NCBI GenBank assembly: GCA_021713415.1 | Contig: JAKJJQ010000004.1 | Span: 1-64,000, forward strand | Reading direction: 5' to 3' | DNA: 64,000 nt | Source of the DNA: M0027 sp021713415 | GTDB taxonomy: Bacteria > Pseudomonadota > Gammaproteobacteria > Francisellales > Francisellaceae | Shown: positions 32,309-41,607 of the stretch, one piece after another | Layout: the number at the start of each line of letters is the position of its first letter | Position numbering within the stretch: the stretch's first letter is position 1 | Position numbers and translations under genes: made by a program | The notes under the pieces: generated by a model | The model's input: only the letters and a program-made list of their open reading frames with translations | Database searches by the model: none | What the model was told of the DNA's origin: nothing

Positions 32309-33151
32309 CTAATCTTTCAAATTAATTAATAATGTTTTTCCGGCATCTTTACCCATATCGTTAATTGCTTCTAAATCAAAAGTTGCAGAGGTTGCAAATA
32401 ATAACTGTTGATTATCTCCTGCAAAAACAGGGCAAGTCATATTTCGTGCGGTTGTTTTAATCGATTCAATCAGTTGGCCATCTGATGAAAAATGATCTAT
32501 TCTCCAACCAGACCACACGGCAACCCATAGATCACCGTTTCTATCTACGGCCATACCATCTGGTACACCATCGCCATGATCGTAAATAACTAAAGGCCGC
32601 TTATTTGAAATACTGCCATTTTCTAAATTATAATCATATTGATAGATTGTACTTTGCCTACTATCAGTAAAATACATTGAAGTAAAATCATGATTAAAAT
32701 CCGTACCATTTGAAACGATAAAGCCCTCATCAACAACTTCTATTTTACCTGATGGAGAAATACAATATAATTTTCCAATCGGATTTTTTTGTTCAAAATC
32801 CATCGTGCCTGAAAAAAGCCTACCCTTAGCATCAAATTTACCATCATTAAATCTAACACGCGAATCATCACACAAATTTTCTATAATCTTTTTTATCTGG
32901 AGTTTATGATCATTAATATGCAGCTGGACTAAATCATTTCCCAAAATAGCATATAGATAACCATCAGGTGCAATCTCCATAAAGTAAATACAATCGGGAA
33001 GTGTATATTCATAATAACTGTCACTTGTTAGATGATAACTAAATAATTTTGGTTTTAGTACATCAATCCAGTAAAGCACCTGCTCTTTTTGATGCCAAAC
33101 CGGCATCTCTCCACAATCATTTAAACTATTTTCAAGCGCGCGTATTTTCAT
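32309..33151 (-). CDS. SMP-30/gluconolactonase-family protein
   Basis: A 280-residue six-bladed beta-propeller hydrolase. Metal-site segments are visible: Glu in DCGEMPVWHQKE, Asn-Asp in RVRFNDGKFDAKGRLFSGTM, Asn in FIVSNGTDFNHD and Asp in VPDGMAVDRNGDLWVAVW. Relatives hydrolyse sugar lactones or other esters. It follows the flavin amine oxidase gene by 34 bases and is probably cotranscribed, which may mean it hydrolyses a product of that oxidase. The substrate is unknown. Confidence 0.85.
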   Translation of the reverse strand: MKIRALENSLNDCGEMPVWHQKEQVLYWIDVLKPKLFSYHLTSDSYYEYTLPDCIYFMEIAPDGYLYAILGNDLVQLHINDHKLQIKKIIENLCDDSRVRFNDGKFDAKGRLFSGTMDFEQKNPIGKLYCISPSGKIEVVDEGFIVSNGTDFNHDFTSMYFTDSRQSTIYQYDYNLENGSISNKRPLVIYDHGDGVPDGMAVDRNGDLWVAVWSGWRIDHFSSDGQLIESIKTTARNMTCPVFAGDNQQLLFATSATFDLEAINDMGKDAGKTLLINLKD

Positions 33152-33185
33152 ATTTCACAGCCTAGAAACTTACATTATTAATACT

Positions 33186-34601
33186 TTAACTAGCTAATTT
33201 TTTAATCTTAGTCCCTTTTTCTACTAAAAAATTTGTATCTATGTCATTTTTTTTTACTATGTTTTTTATCTCTTTAGATAATAAAGCCACTTGATCAGCC
33301 GCATTAACTCCACTGGTATAAGCACCATGTACAGTTGAAGGGTCAGTAGAAGAAGTTGCTTCACCGACAAAGAAGATGCGATTTTCAATCGGTTCAGATA
33401 AAGCCTGATACATATGATGTGAAATACCAACAGGCAAACAAGAAAAAGAACCATAGCTAAATGGATCTGATACCCAATTAGTTCTAATATAAGAAGTTGG
33501 CTCTACGACTTTATCACCATACATAATCTTAAGTTTTTGCATCATATAATCAATCACTTCTCTATCAGACCAGGTCTCAAGAATTTTAGCTAATGATGCC
33601 CCTGAAAAGATTAATAAAATTGGCTGATGAGCATATTTATAATAATTCATAAAATCAAGCGTTTTACCGACTTCATGCATTTGCGGAATATAGCCTAACC
33701 ATTCACTATCTTTATCCCAAAATACCCGATCAAAATACAAATACATCTTATTATAAGCACCCATTTTTAATGAGCTGATTGCTTCAACTTTCTCACTCGG
33801 TAAATCAGGTGAAAACTCAACATCCCCCGCTTTTAAAACACCTAACGGTAAACTACTAATTAAATAACGACAAAAATACTGTTTATCTTTTGTTTTAATT
33901 TCAATCATATCGTCTTTTTTATAATTGACTGATTTTACTTGTTGATTAAAACGAATACTTAAACCTTGAGCTAAACGCTTAATAACTTGGTTATAACCAT
34001 CCGTAAAAATGACATTTGCACCATCAACATCAGATCGCTCATAAGGCAACTGCACTGCATTGGATAATAACGATAGATCATCCCCATACTCACAGGCATA
34101 CATATTACCTAAAAAATAATAAAGCTTTTGATAATGCTCATCTTGTATTTGATTTTCATGACAGTAAATATCAAAGACTGCTCTTAATGATAAGTGTGCA
34201 TATTCATTTCGTGTCTTAGATAAAAACTGATCAAATGCAAGCGTTTGTGCTAATAATCCATCAACCTCCTTCTGACTTAAACGACGCCCACAAGTATCAT
34301 AAACTGCAAATAAGCGTCTTGATTTTAAATAATCTGAATCATCAAAATCTGTCTCTACGGTTCGAATATTATACTTTTTTGCAATCTCTGCAATTGGATT
34401 ATTTTCAATGCCGTGAATCCATGAAGCACCCAAATCAAGTGATGCACCCCAAGGGTTAATGGTATGAATTCTACCACCAATACGATCCCTTGCTTCTAAT
34501 ATTAACGAATTGATTCCTTTTTGTTTAAGCTCATTAGCAGCGCCTAAACCTGATATCCCTGCACCAATAACAATGACATCATAATAATGACCATCTGACA
34601 T
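33186..34601 (-). CDS. FAD-dependent amine oxidase
   Basis: A 471-residue flavin monoamine/polyamine oxidase. The N-terminal dinucleotide motif is VIVIGAGISGLGAANEL, followed by ARDRIGGRIHT and LDLGASWIHG. The C-terminal FAD segment is FFVGEATSSTDPSTVHGAY. The substrate could be a polyamine, given the polyamine operon in the same region, but no specific residues prove it. It leads a possible operon with the SMP-30 gene. There is no signal peptide, so it is cytoplasmic. Confidence 0.85.
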   Translation of the reverse strand: MSDGHYYDVIVIGAGISGLGAANELKQKGINSLILEARDRIGGRIHTINPWGASLDLGASWIHGIENNPIAEIAKKYNIRTVETDFDDSDYLKSRRLFAVYDTCGRRLSQKEVDGLLAQTLAFDQFLSKTRNEYAHLSLRAVFDIYCHENQIQDEHYQKLYYFLGNMYACEYGDDLSLLSNAVQLPYERSDVDGANVIFTDGYNQVIKRLAQGLSIRFNQQVKSVNYKKDDMIEIKTKDKQYFCRYLISSLPLGVLKAGDVEFSPDLPSEKVEAISSLKMGAYNKMYLYFDRVFWDKDSEWLGYIPQMHEVGKTLDFMNYYKYAHQPILLIFSGASLAKILETWSDREVIDYMMQKLKIMYGDKVVEPTSYIRTNWVSDPFSYGSFSCLPVGISHHMYQALSEPIENRIFFVGEATSSTDPSTVHGAYTSGVNAADQVALLSKEIKNIVKKNDIDTNFLVEKGTKIKKLAS

Positions 34602-34680
34602 AAAATAAAAACTTGTATCATAAACACATTATTAGTTTAGTCGATCTTAAGATAAACTGACAAACAATTTATTAAACGTT

Positions 34681-36453
34681 TTAAGGCGATGGCTTTATAA
34701 TTTTACCAACCACAAACACATTATGATAACGCCCATAGACCTTAATTGCTGTTTTCTCATTACTAAAGTAATACTTGAACTGTTTTAATTTGGATTGATC
34801 CATAAATACAAATATATTTTTGCTCGAAAACCAAAGTTTAGCAAAATCCTCTTCAGTAATTAAATACTTTGGCCACTTGTCATGATGCGTTTTCTGATAT
34901 TGTTTAATTCCAAAATAAAACTCACGAGCCCAATTATCAGATTCAAATTCATTTCTTTGTTGCCATGGATAAACAACATAGACATGATGCTGTAATAACA
35001 ATGGCAAATCTTCCCAGTAATCTTCATAAGAGACAAAGACAGTATTTTTATGAATATATGGTTTGATGATATTAACTAAAGGCTGTGATGTCTTCTTATC
35101 AAATATGGGTATTGTTGTTAAAACTGACGCATTAAATATAACCATTGAAACTACAATAATATAGAGTGCTTTTTTTAATTGATTTTTAAATGAATAAAAT
35201 ACACTTAAGAAAACACCCAAAGCACCAATTGCAGCGGGTATAAAGCTTATATATAACAGACTTGTTGAAAACTCTTTCTGTATTAAAGGATAGATTAATG
35301 CGCCAATGGCAATAACTAGAAATATCATACTAGCCAATGCATGCATGACTTTAGTGCTTTTCCCAATAATACCTAGACGAATCATTGCCTCAAAAGATAA
35401 AGCAATTAATAAAGCCAATGGTGCAATAATCGGTAGTATGTAGCCCACAATTTTAGAGCTTGGAATACTAAAGAAGATAAAAATTAATATAACCCATAGC
35501 TGAATTAAAAGCGTTGTATCATCCCTAAAACGATTACTCCAAATTGATTTTAAACCAGGTAATAGGCGATGCAATAACATAAGACTAAAGGGTAAAAAGG
35601 CTGCTAAAACAATTGCAAAATAAAACCACGGACCTAATTGATTATTAAAACCACTACCGACAAAGCGATGCACTTGCTGATAATAAAAGAAATAGTATAA
35701 AAAATCTGGGTTTTCCTTTTGTACTAGGTAAAACCAAGGCACAACAACAAGCGCAAATAATAGTATCCCTGTTGGTAAATATATTCTTAATAACTGGCGC
35801 CACTTTTTTGTTAATAGCATCCAAATAATAATCACCATTGCTGGAAATACAACACCCATTAAGCCTTTGGTTAAAAACGCTAATCCAGCGACAATATAAG
35901 CCAAATACATTAATAATCGTCGTTTGTATGAAGGATAAGGTATCCGTAATGCACAGATAAAAAAGAAAAATGAGATCCATAATAGATTAGCAACAATCAA
36001 GTCCATATTGGCATAATGCGCTGCAAAAAAATACAGTAAGCTCACCGATAAGATTAAACTTGCCAATAATGCCACACTTCTTGAATAAAGTACTCTTGCA
36101 AAGCCATACAGCGACAAACAGCCAATAATACCAAATAAAGCCTGTGGCAGGCGAATAGCCCATGGGTTAACGCCAAAACATTTCATCGATAAAGCTTCAA
36201 GCCAATAATAAAGAATTGGTTTATCTAAAAAAGGGACACCATTAATTGTCGGTGTTATCCAATTACCTGAAGTAAGCATTTCTCTAGCTATTTCAGGATA
36301 TCGTCCTTCATCAGGAATACTTAAGTGACGTGAACCCAACATAAATAAGAAATAAATACAATACCATAGACCTAAAATCAGTACATCCACTTGCCATGAG
36401 GGTATTTTTTTATTGCCTAAGCTTAGATTGTGTTGTGATTTAGTTTCAATCAT
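34681..36453 (-). CDS. ArnT/FlmK-like lipid A glycosyltransferase
   Basis: A 590-residue GT39/GT83-type membrane glycosyltransferase. The N-terminal loop LSIPDEGRYPEIAREML carries the acidic catalytic residue, GVPFLDKPILYYWLEALSM is the next family signature, and about 11-12 membrane segments follow, ending in a periplasmic domain from about 450. ArnT adds aminoarabinose; Francisella FlmK adds galactosamine to lipid A. A NaxD-like deacetylase gene starts 38 bases away, divergent, favouring the FlmK assignment. It would act at the periplasmic face and lower the surface charge. Confidence 0.82.
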   Translation of the reverse strand: MIETKSQHNLSLGNKKIPSWQVDVLILGLWYCIYFLFMLGSRHLSIPDEGRYPEIAREMLTSGNWITPTINGVPFLDKPILYYWLEALSMKCFGVNPWAIRLPQALFGIIGCLSLYGFARVLYSRSVALLASLILSVSLLYFFAAHYANMDLIVANLLWISFFFFICALRIPYPSYKRRLLMYLAYIVAGLAFLTKGLMGVVFPAMVIIIWMLLTKKWRQLLRIYLPTGILLFALVVVPWFYLVQKENPDFLYYFFYYQQVHRFVGSGFNNQLGPWFYFAIVLAAFLPFSLMLLHRLLPGLKSIWSNRFRDDTTLLIQLWVILIFIFFSIPSSKIVGYILPIIAPLALLIALSFEAMIRLGIIGKSTKVMHALASMIFLVIAIGALIYPLIQKEFSTSLLYISFIPAAIGALGVFLSVFYSFKNQLKKALYIIVVSMVIFNASVLTTIPIFDKKTSQPLVNIIKPYIHKNTVFVSYEDYWEDLPLLLQHHVYVVYPWQQRNEFESDNWAREFYFGIKQYQKTHHDKWPKYLITEEDFAKLWFSSKNIFVFMDQSKLKQFKYYFSNEKTAIKVYGRYHNVFVVGKIIKPSP

Positions 36454-36491
36454 CTACAATTTCCTAAAGTATAATCGATTAAGACTTCAAT

Positions 36492-37349
36492 ATGGTAGCA
36501 GAGAGCTTTTCACAAAAACATCAAAAGTGTGATGAAAATGAAAAATTAAGCAAATCCATTATCGTTTGTGCAGATGACTTTGGTCAAGCAGCTGATATTT
36601 CTAAAGGTATTTTTGAATTACTTGAGTTAAAACGTATTAATGCAACAAGCTGTTTAACGAATTTTACTGACTTTCAAACGGATGCACTACTTTTAAAATC
36701 ACTTGATCATATTTTTGTTGGACTTCATTTAAACTTAACAGAAGGCAGCCCCTTAACTAAAGCCCATAGCTTAAGTAATAATGGCCAATTTAATTCACTT
36801 AACAAGCTATTATTAAGATCACAGCTACGACTATTAAATCTAAATTCAATTTATTTAGAATTAAAAGCACAACTTGAACGATTTATCCATACCTTTAATC
36901 AAATGCCGCATTTTTTAGATGGACATCAACATATCCATCATTTACCCATCGTAAGAGAAGCTGTATTAAGGCTTTATGATGAATATCATCTAAAAAAAAC
37001 CAATACTTTTATCCGCAATGTAGCCTATATCGTAGATCAGCGTAACTTAAAATCATTTATCATCCAATACTCTGGCGCTAAACGACTACAAAAATTATTA
37101 AAGCAAAAAAACATCCCGCATAACTTAAGTTTTGGTGGTATTTATAATTTTCATCCAAATACATTCTCAGAAGCCTTTAGCTATGCATTAAAGCACATTA
37201 CAGATAATGGCCTTATTATGTGTCACCCAGGCTATAAAGTTGATTTTGATGTGTTAAGTCAATCACGTGAAACTGAATTAAAATATTTTAAAAGTGATGA
37301 TTATCTAAATACACTCAAAGATTATCATATTTCATTGAAACAACCATAA
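36492..37349 (+). CDS. NaxD/ChbG-like (YdjC family) carbohydrate deacetylase
   Basis: A 285-residue YdjC-family deacetylase. The metal site is IIVCADDFGQAADIS (Asp-Asp near residue 27) with HFLDGHQHIHHLPIV (His-x-His) and LIMCHPGYK at the end. Relatives include ChbG, HpnK and Francisella NaxD, which deacetylates undecaprenyl-phosphate N-acetylgalactosamine before FlmK transfers it to lipid A. Its divergent neighbour is the ArnT/FlmK-like gene, so NaxD function is the best inference. Confidence 0.8.
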   Translation: MVAESFSQKHQKCDENEKLSKSIIVCADDFGQAADISKGIFELLELKRINATSCLTNFTDFQTDALLLKSLDHIFVGLHLNLTEGSPLTKAHSLSNNGQFNSLNKLLLRSQLRLLNLNSIYLELKAQLERFIHTFNQMPHFLDGHQHIHHLPIVREAVLRLYDEYHLKKTNTFIRNVAYIVDQRNLKSFIIQYSGAKRLQKLLKQKNIPHNLSFGGIYNFHPNTFSEAFSYALKHITDNGLIMCHPGYKVDFDVLSQSRETELKYFKSDDYLNTLKDYHISLKQP

Positions 37350-37352
37350 ATC

Positions 37353-37766
37353 TCATTCATTATCTTCATTTAAATAAATTCTTTGAATTAATACTTCATA
37401 AACAACATAAGCTAAGATTACAATAAAAGAAGAGCTCGTATACAATAAAAGTTCACTAATCGATGGTGGTGGGTTGATAAAATCATAAATCATCATAGCA
37501 ATATAAATAACCATGTTAATAAACAACAAAATTTTTGCAGCAAGCCTTAACTGTAAAACTACTAAAGAAGCGAGTGATACTAAGCCTGCAAATAAGATAC
37601 TAATATCAGTTGTGATAAAAAAAACTTTTGCAGAGCCAACATAGCCATCAAGGTCATGTATATTAACAATTAACCAACCACCGTAGACATAGCATATGAT
37701 AATCTGTAACCCCAAATAAAAACCAAATAAGAAAAGGTAAGACTTTTTATAAAATGACAGTGCCAT
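37353..37766 (-). CDS. Small integral membrane protein, unknown
   Basis: About 137 residues starting at ATG 37766, which has TTGGAGAA at good distance; an ATG ten codons earlier has no ribosome binding site. Four hydrophobic segments are visible, at about 8-30, 45-70, 74-95 and 105-125, with a short acidic C-terminus. No family is recognised. It converges on the NaxD-like gene with three bases between stops. Confidence 0.55.
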   Translation of the reverse strand: MALSFYKKSYLFLFGFYLGLQIIICYVYGGWLIVNIHDLDGYVGSAKVFFITTDISILFAGLVSLASLVVLQLRLAAKILLFINMVIYIAMMIYDFINPPPSISELLLYTSSSFIVILAYVVYEVLIQRIYLNEDNE

Positions 37767-37861
37767 TAAAAATATTCTCCAATTAACATAATGCATGATT
37801 GGTATTTAACCAACACAACAATATATCATAAAATCAATAAAATTCAATTTTAAAATAATTA

Positions 37862-38734
37862 CTAAGATAATGCTAATGAATTACTGATTGTTTTATTGGA
37901 TTGATTAAATAATTTAGTTGCACCATGAACCTGATAAAAAGGTAAGTGTAGAAAGTATAACCATTGAAATTGCTTATAGTCTGAAAATGCACTTTGAAAC
38001 CATTGATTTAAACTTGTAATGCTTGCTGATACGCCAATCTTTTCATCTTCACTTTCAGCTGAAATACAATGATAAGAAAAAAGTGGATACAATAAATTTT
38101 TATAACGATAAATTATTTGTAATAATTCACATTGATCCATACTGGTTAACTGTTTTTGTAAATCCTCTGACATGACTTCTACTTGTTCTACTAATGAAGA
38201 AAAATTTTTCAATTGATTAGCATCACAATGATGATACTCATAAGCAATAGGATTTAAGCCTGAATGATTTAAAGCGTCATTAAATTGCAGTTTTTTATTA
38301 ATTAATTGATTAATCTCTTGTGTTAGTAGATTAAAGTTTTCATCTCTATATAAACTTTCAGATAATTCTATATTATGAATGTGTTGGTATAACATTAAGC
38401 CAATTTTAAGCGGTGCAAATAAGGTTTTGACATAAAAGTTATTTTCAGATTCGACTGCCAGGCGATAACGCTCACTAATTTGCTCATAAAATGCAGCGAT
38501 ATACAGTGGATAATTTTTTGATATTTTTTGATGATTGTATGTCAATTTAGATGAATAATATTTAATAATTTGATCTAAACTTAAAACCTTTGTATCTATA
38601 TCTTTTTGCTGTTGATATTTTCGCAATTGATCATCAGAGATAATTAAGCCAACTTGTAAGAAGTATTCAAACATCTCATCAATAGCTTGGGCTTCTATTG
38701 CCTGAGTGATTTTGATAACATGACCTTCGAGCAT
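37862..38734 (-). CDS. Unknown all-helical protein near the iron operon
   Basis: A 290-residue protein, largely helical, rich in Gln, Asn, Tyr and Leu, without signal peptide or clear membrane segment; the ribosome binding site CAGGAGAG is good. No glycine-rich SAM or nucleotide motif is visible, which argues against a nicotianamine-synthase-like enzyme despite its size and position downstream of the Fur-controlled opine/ABC operon (98 bases after the ATPase). I do not recognise it. Confidence 0.55.
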   Translation of the reverse strand: MLEGHVIKITQAIEAQAIDEMFEYFLQVGLIISDDQLRKYQQQKDIDTKVLSLDQIIKYYSSKLTYNHQKISKNYPLYIAAFYEQISERYRLAVESENNFYVKTLFAPLKIGLMLYQHIHNIELSESLYRDENFNLLTQEINQLINKKLQFNDALNHSGLNPIAYEYHHCDANQLKNFSSLVEQVEVMSEDLQKQLTSMDQCELLQIIYRYKNLLYPLFSYHCISAESEDEKIGVSASITSLNQWFQSAFSDYKQFQWLYFLHLPFYQVHGATKLFNQSNKTISNSLALS

Positions 38735-38832
38735 CCGTAACTCTCCTGATTAAATTCATAATCATCCACTCCCAGTCTAATGTATTTTTTGATAAAATGC
38801 TTTATGTTATTTATTATTTTTTTAACCACCAC

Positions 38833-39597
38833 TTAAAGCACAATATAATCACGTTTATCTTCACTACAAAAAACAAATTGAGATTTAACATCAAAAACCT
38901 GTTCAATTGATTGTCTATCAATAACCTCTTCTGTCTTACCCGATATAACCACCTGGCCTTCTTTTAAAGCAATGACATGATCACTTATTTGATAGACTTG
39001 ATTAATATCATGTAACACCATAATAATGGTTTTATTCAATTTTTGATTTAATTTCTTAAGTAGGCTTAATAGCTGATTTTGATGGGCGATATCTAAATAG
39101 GTCGTAGGCTCATCTAATAATAAAATATCTGTATCCTGTGCTAATATCATTGCAAGCCATACGCGCTGCTGCTGGCCTCCAGATAAACTAGAAAATGCAT
39201 GTGCTGATAAATCAATTAAGTCTGTTTCTTTTAATGCAAATTCAACGCTTTGTAGATCTTTTTTCAAGTTACGTTGAAATAAACTTTGATATGGATGTCG
39301 CCCTAATAAAACAATTTCTTTAACCGTTAAGCCTTCAGGCGCTTGTGCTTTTTGAGGTAAAAATCCAATTCTTTGTGCTAGCTTTTTACGACTAATTGAC
39401 ATAATCGATTTGCCATCCAATAATACATCACCTGACTCTTTTTTTAATATTCCAGCTAGTTGCTTTAGAAGTGTCGATTTACCACTGCCATTGGTACCAA
39501 TAATCGATGTAATCATCCCATAAGGTATTTCAAGGTTAATATTTTCTAAGATATTTTTTTTATCATATCCTGCATATAAATTTTTAACTTTAATCAT
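38833..39597 (-). CDS. FecE/FhuC-type ABC ATPase for ferric-chelate import
   Basis: About 254 residues from ATG 39597, which overlaps the permease stop (ATGA); a TTG at 39612 is open but unlikely. Walker A is GTNGSGKSTL, the ABC signature LSGGQQQRVWLAM, Walker B DILLLDEPTTYLD, and the switch His is in MVLHDINQ, the FecE/FhuC/BtuD branch. It powers the two adjacent FecCD permeases. Last cistron of the Fur-controlled operon. Confidence 0.93.
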   Translation of the reverse strand: MIKVKNLYAGYDKKNILENINLEIPYGMITSIIGTNGSGKSTLLKQLAGILKKESGDVLLDGKSIMSISRKKLAQRIGFLPQKAQAPEGLTVKEIVLLGRHPYQSLFQRNLKKDLQSVEFALKETDLIDLSAHAFSSLSGGQQQRVWLAMILAQDTDILLLDEPTTYLDIAHQNQLLSLLKKLNQKLNKTIIMVLHDINQVYQISDHVIALKEGQVVISGKTEEVIDRQSIEQVFDVKSQFVFCSEDKRDYIVL

Positions 39598-40562
39598 CTT
39601 CTTAATAACCAAATAAAATAAGGTGTACCAACAATTGTTGTAATTAAACCTGCTGGTATTTCAACTGGATTAAATACAACCGCATTTAACATATCTGCAA
39701 ATACAACCAATATAGCGCCTAATAGCATTGCATAAATTATCAAATAATTTTTATGTTTTTTTGCTAATAAAGAAGCCATATTAGGTGCAATCAAACCAAC
39801 GAAGCCTAAATTACCAGCCCCCATGACAGCCGTTGCAGTTGCAAAAACACTTAAAATAAGCATAACTAAGCGTAAAAGCTCAATTGGCAAACCAATGCTT
39901 TTAGCCGTTAGTTCATCTAGCCAAAGTAAATTAAGTTTCTTACTAAAACTTAAAGCACAGAGGCTAATAACAAGAGTCAATGGCATTAAATACGCTAACA
40001 TTTGCCAATTAGCATGGTAGGTTGAACCTGACATAAAGCTTAAAAGTGCAGTAACTTCAGGTGGCATATTGACTGCAAATAATTGTAAGAGCGCTTTTGC
40101 AAAGATAGCAATACCACTACCAACTAATACTAATTCTAAGATACCAATTTGACCATTTTTTTTAGCTAAATTCCAAGTTAATGTAACCGCTATAGCACTA
40201 CCTAATAATGCAAATAAGTAATACAACCCAAAATAGTAGCTAACGCCAAAACTACTTAAAATAAATACACTTAATATAGTGCTTGAAGTTAGGCCTAAAA
40301 TTTCTGGTGATGCCATCTGATTTTTCAATGTTGCTTGAAGTAGGCTACCTGCAATGGCAAATAAAACACCACAACATAAATCTAATATTACTCTAGGTAA
40401 AATAAACTCATTTAAAACAAAAAAGCGCATGCTCGCTGGTTGCTTTAATAGTACAACTAAAAGCCAAAAACTGATTAATAAGATCAATAGAGCAGCTAAC
40501 ATTAAACCTTTAGGTATGTTTTTTAGCTGATCGCTATTAATCAATGACTGTTGGTTTAGCAT
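39594..40562 (-). CDS. FecCD-family ferric-chelate permease
   Basis: A 322-residue inner-membrane permease of the FecCD/BtuC family with about ten membrane segments. It has the RVILDLCCGVLFAIAGSLLQ region, NQMASPEILGLTSST, and the NLGFVGLIAPNMASLLAKKH cytoplasmic loop that docks on the ATPase. It pairs with the second permease encoded 14 bases upstream. Together they form the FhuB-like channel for an iron chelate. Confidence 0.9.
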   Translation of the reverse strand: MLNQQSLINSDQLKNIPKGLMLAALLILLISFWLLVVLLKQPASMRFFVLNEFILPRVILDLCCGVLFAIAGSLLQATLKNQMASPEILGLTSSTILSVFILSSFGVSYYFGLYYLFALLGSAIAVTLTWNLAKKNGQIGILELVLVGSGIAIFAKALLQLFAVNMPPEVTALLSFMSGSTYHANWQMLAYLMPLTLVISLCALSFSKKLNLLWLDELTAKSIGLPIELLRLVMLILSVFATATAVMGAGNLGFVGLIAPNMASLLAKKHKNYLIIYAMLLGAILVVFADMLNAVVFNPVEIPAGLITTIVGTPYFIWLLRR

Positions 40563-40576
40563 AGTAATCTATCAAC

Positions 40577-41587
40577 TCACTTTTTACTGACTCTAATTAA
40601 AACAATAAATAAGGGTGCTGCAATTATCCCTATGATAATGCCAATGGGTATTTCATTATCACTATAAAAATAACGAATCACACTATCAGCGATTACCATT
40701 AATAACGCACCAAAAATAAATGAAAGCATAAAGCGTTTTTTTAAATCATAAATACCGATTAGTCGCAATACTTGTGGTACAACTAGGCCAAATAAGAAGA
40801 TTGGTCCAATTAAACTGACAATGGCAACATTTAACCAAATAGCCATAATTAAAAATAAGCTCTTTAATATAATGATGTTTTCACCTAGGCTTGTTTGCAA
40901 TGACTCATCTAAAGCCAATAACTTAAGCTTAGGCAATAAAATGATTAATAATATAACAGGGATAATGGCACTTATGGCTAGTATTTTAATTGTAACCACA
41001 TTAACCGCCATTAATGAGCCATTTAAATTAAATAATAATGACTGTGCCTTATCTGGAAATAGTAAAATCAATAAATGCGATAAGGCATAGAAGAGGGTAT
41101 TAATTGCAATGCCAGATAAAATTAACTTTGCTTGGCTAAATGATCGGCTAAAAGCAAGTAAGATGATTAAGCTTGCCGTGATAAAACCACCGATTAATGA
41201 AAAACAAAAATAACTCAATGCTGAAATTGTAGGAAAAAATAACAATAAAATAACATCGGTTAATGCAACGCCTTGGCTAATTCCTAAAAGACTTGGGCAA
41301 GCTAAATCATTTTTAGTGACTGCTTGTACAATCAAACCACTAACAGCCAATAGTGCACCTGCAATGGCAGCAACTGCAACTCTGGTAAAATGATTATCCC
41401 ATAAAATAATGGATTCAACTAAGCTTATTGAAGATGAGTGATTAGGTAAAAATATCGATTCAAAAGCATTGATTAAATGGCTGATTGGGATACTGACAGC
41501 ACCGAGACTCAAGGATACAAATGAGACGATAACTAATAATAATAAGCCACTAATCCCAATTACCCAATGGTGATTTATCTTTACCAT
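40577..41587 (-). CDS. Second FecCD-family ferric-chelate permease
   Basis: A 336-residue permease from ATG 41587, the preceding TTG being less likely. Features are RVAVAAIAGALLAVSGLIVQ, KNDLACPSLLGISQG and a VSLIGPIFLFGLVVPQVLRL docking loop. Two different FecCD permeases encoded side by side, instead of one fused or duplicated protein, is usual for FecCD or FhuBG-type importers. It follows the EamA gene on the same transcript. Confidence 0.9.
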   Translation of the reverse strand: MVKINHHWVIGISGLLLLVIVSFVSLSLGAVSIPISHLINAFESIFLPNHSSSISLVESIILWDNHFTRVAVAAIAGALLAVSGLIVQAVTKNDLACPSLLGISQGVALTDVILLLFFPTISALSYFCFSLIGGFITASLIILLAFSRSFSQAKLILSGIAINTLFYALSHLLILLFPDKAQSLLFNLNGSLMAVNVVTIKILAISAIIPVILLIILLPKLKLLALDESLQTSLGENIIILKSLFLIMAIWLNVAIVSLIGPIFLFGLVVPQVLRLIGIYDLKKRFMLSFIFGALLMVIADSVIRYFYSDNEIPIGIIIGIIAAPLFIVLIRVSKK

Positions 41588-41607
41588 CAATATCTAATCC
41601 ACCGTCA

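Noticed and set aside
37862..38734. CntL/nicotianamine synthase-like enzyme.
   Set aside because: Size and location fit, but no Gly-rich SAM-binding segment or family motif is visible.
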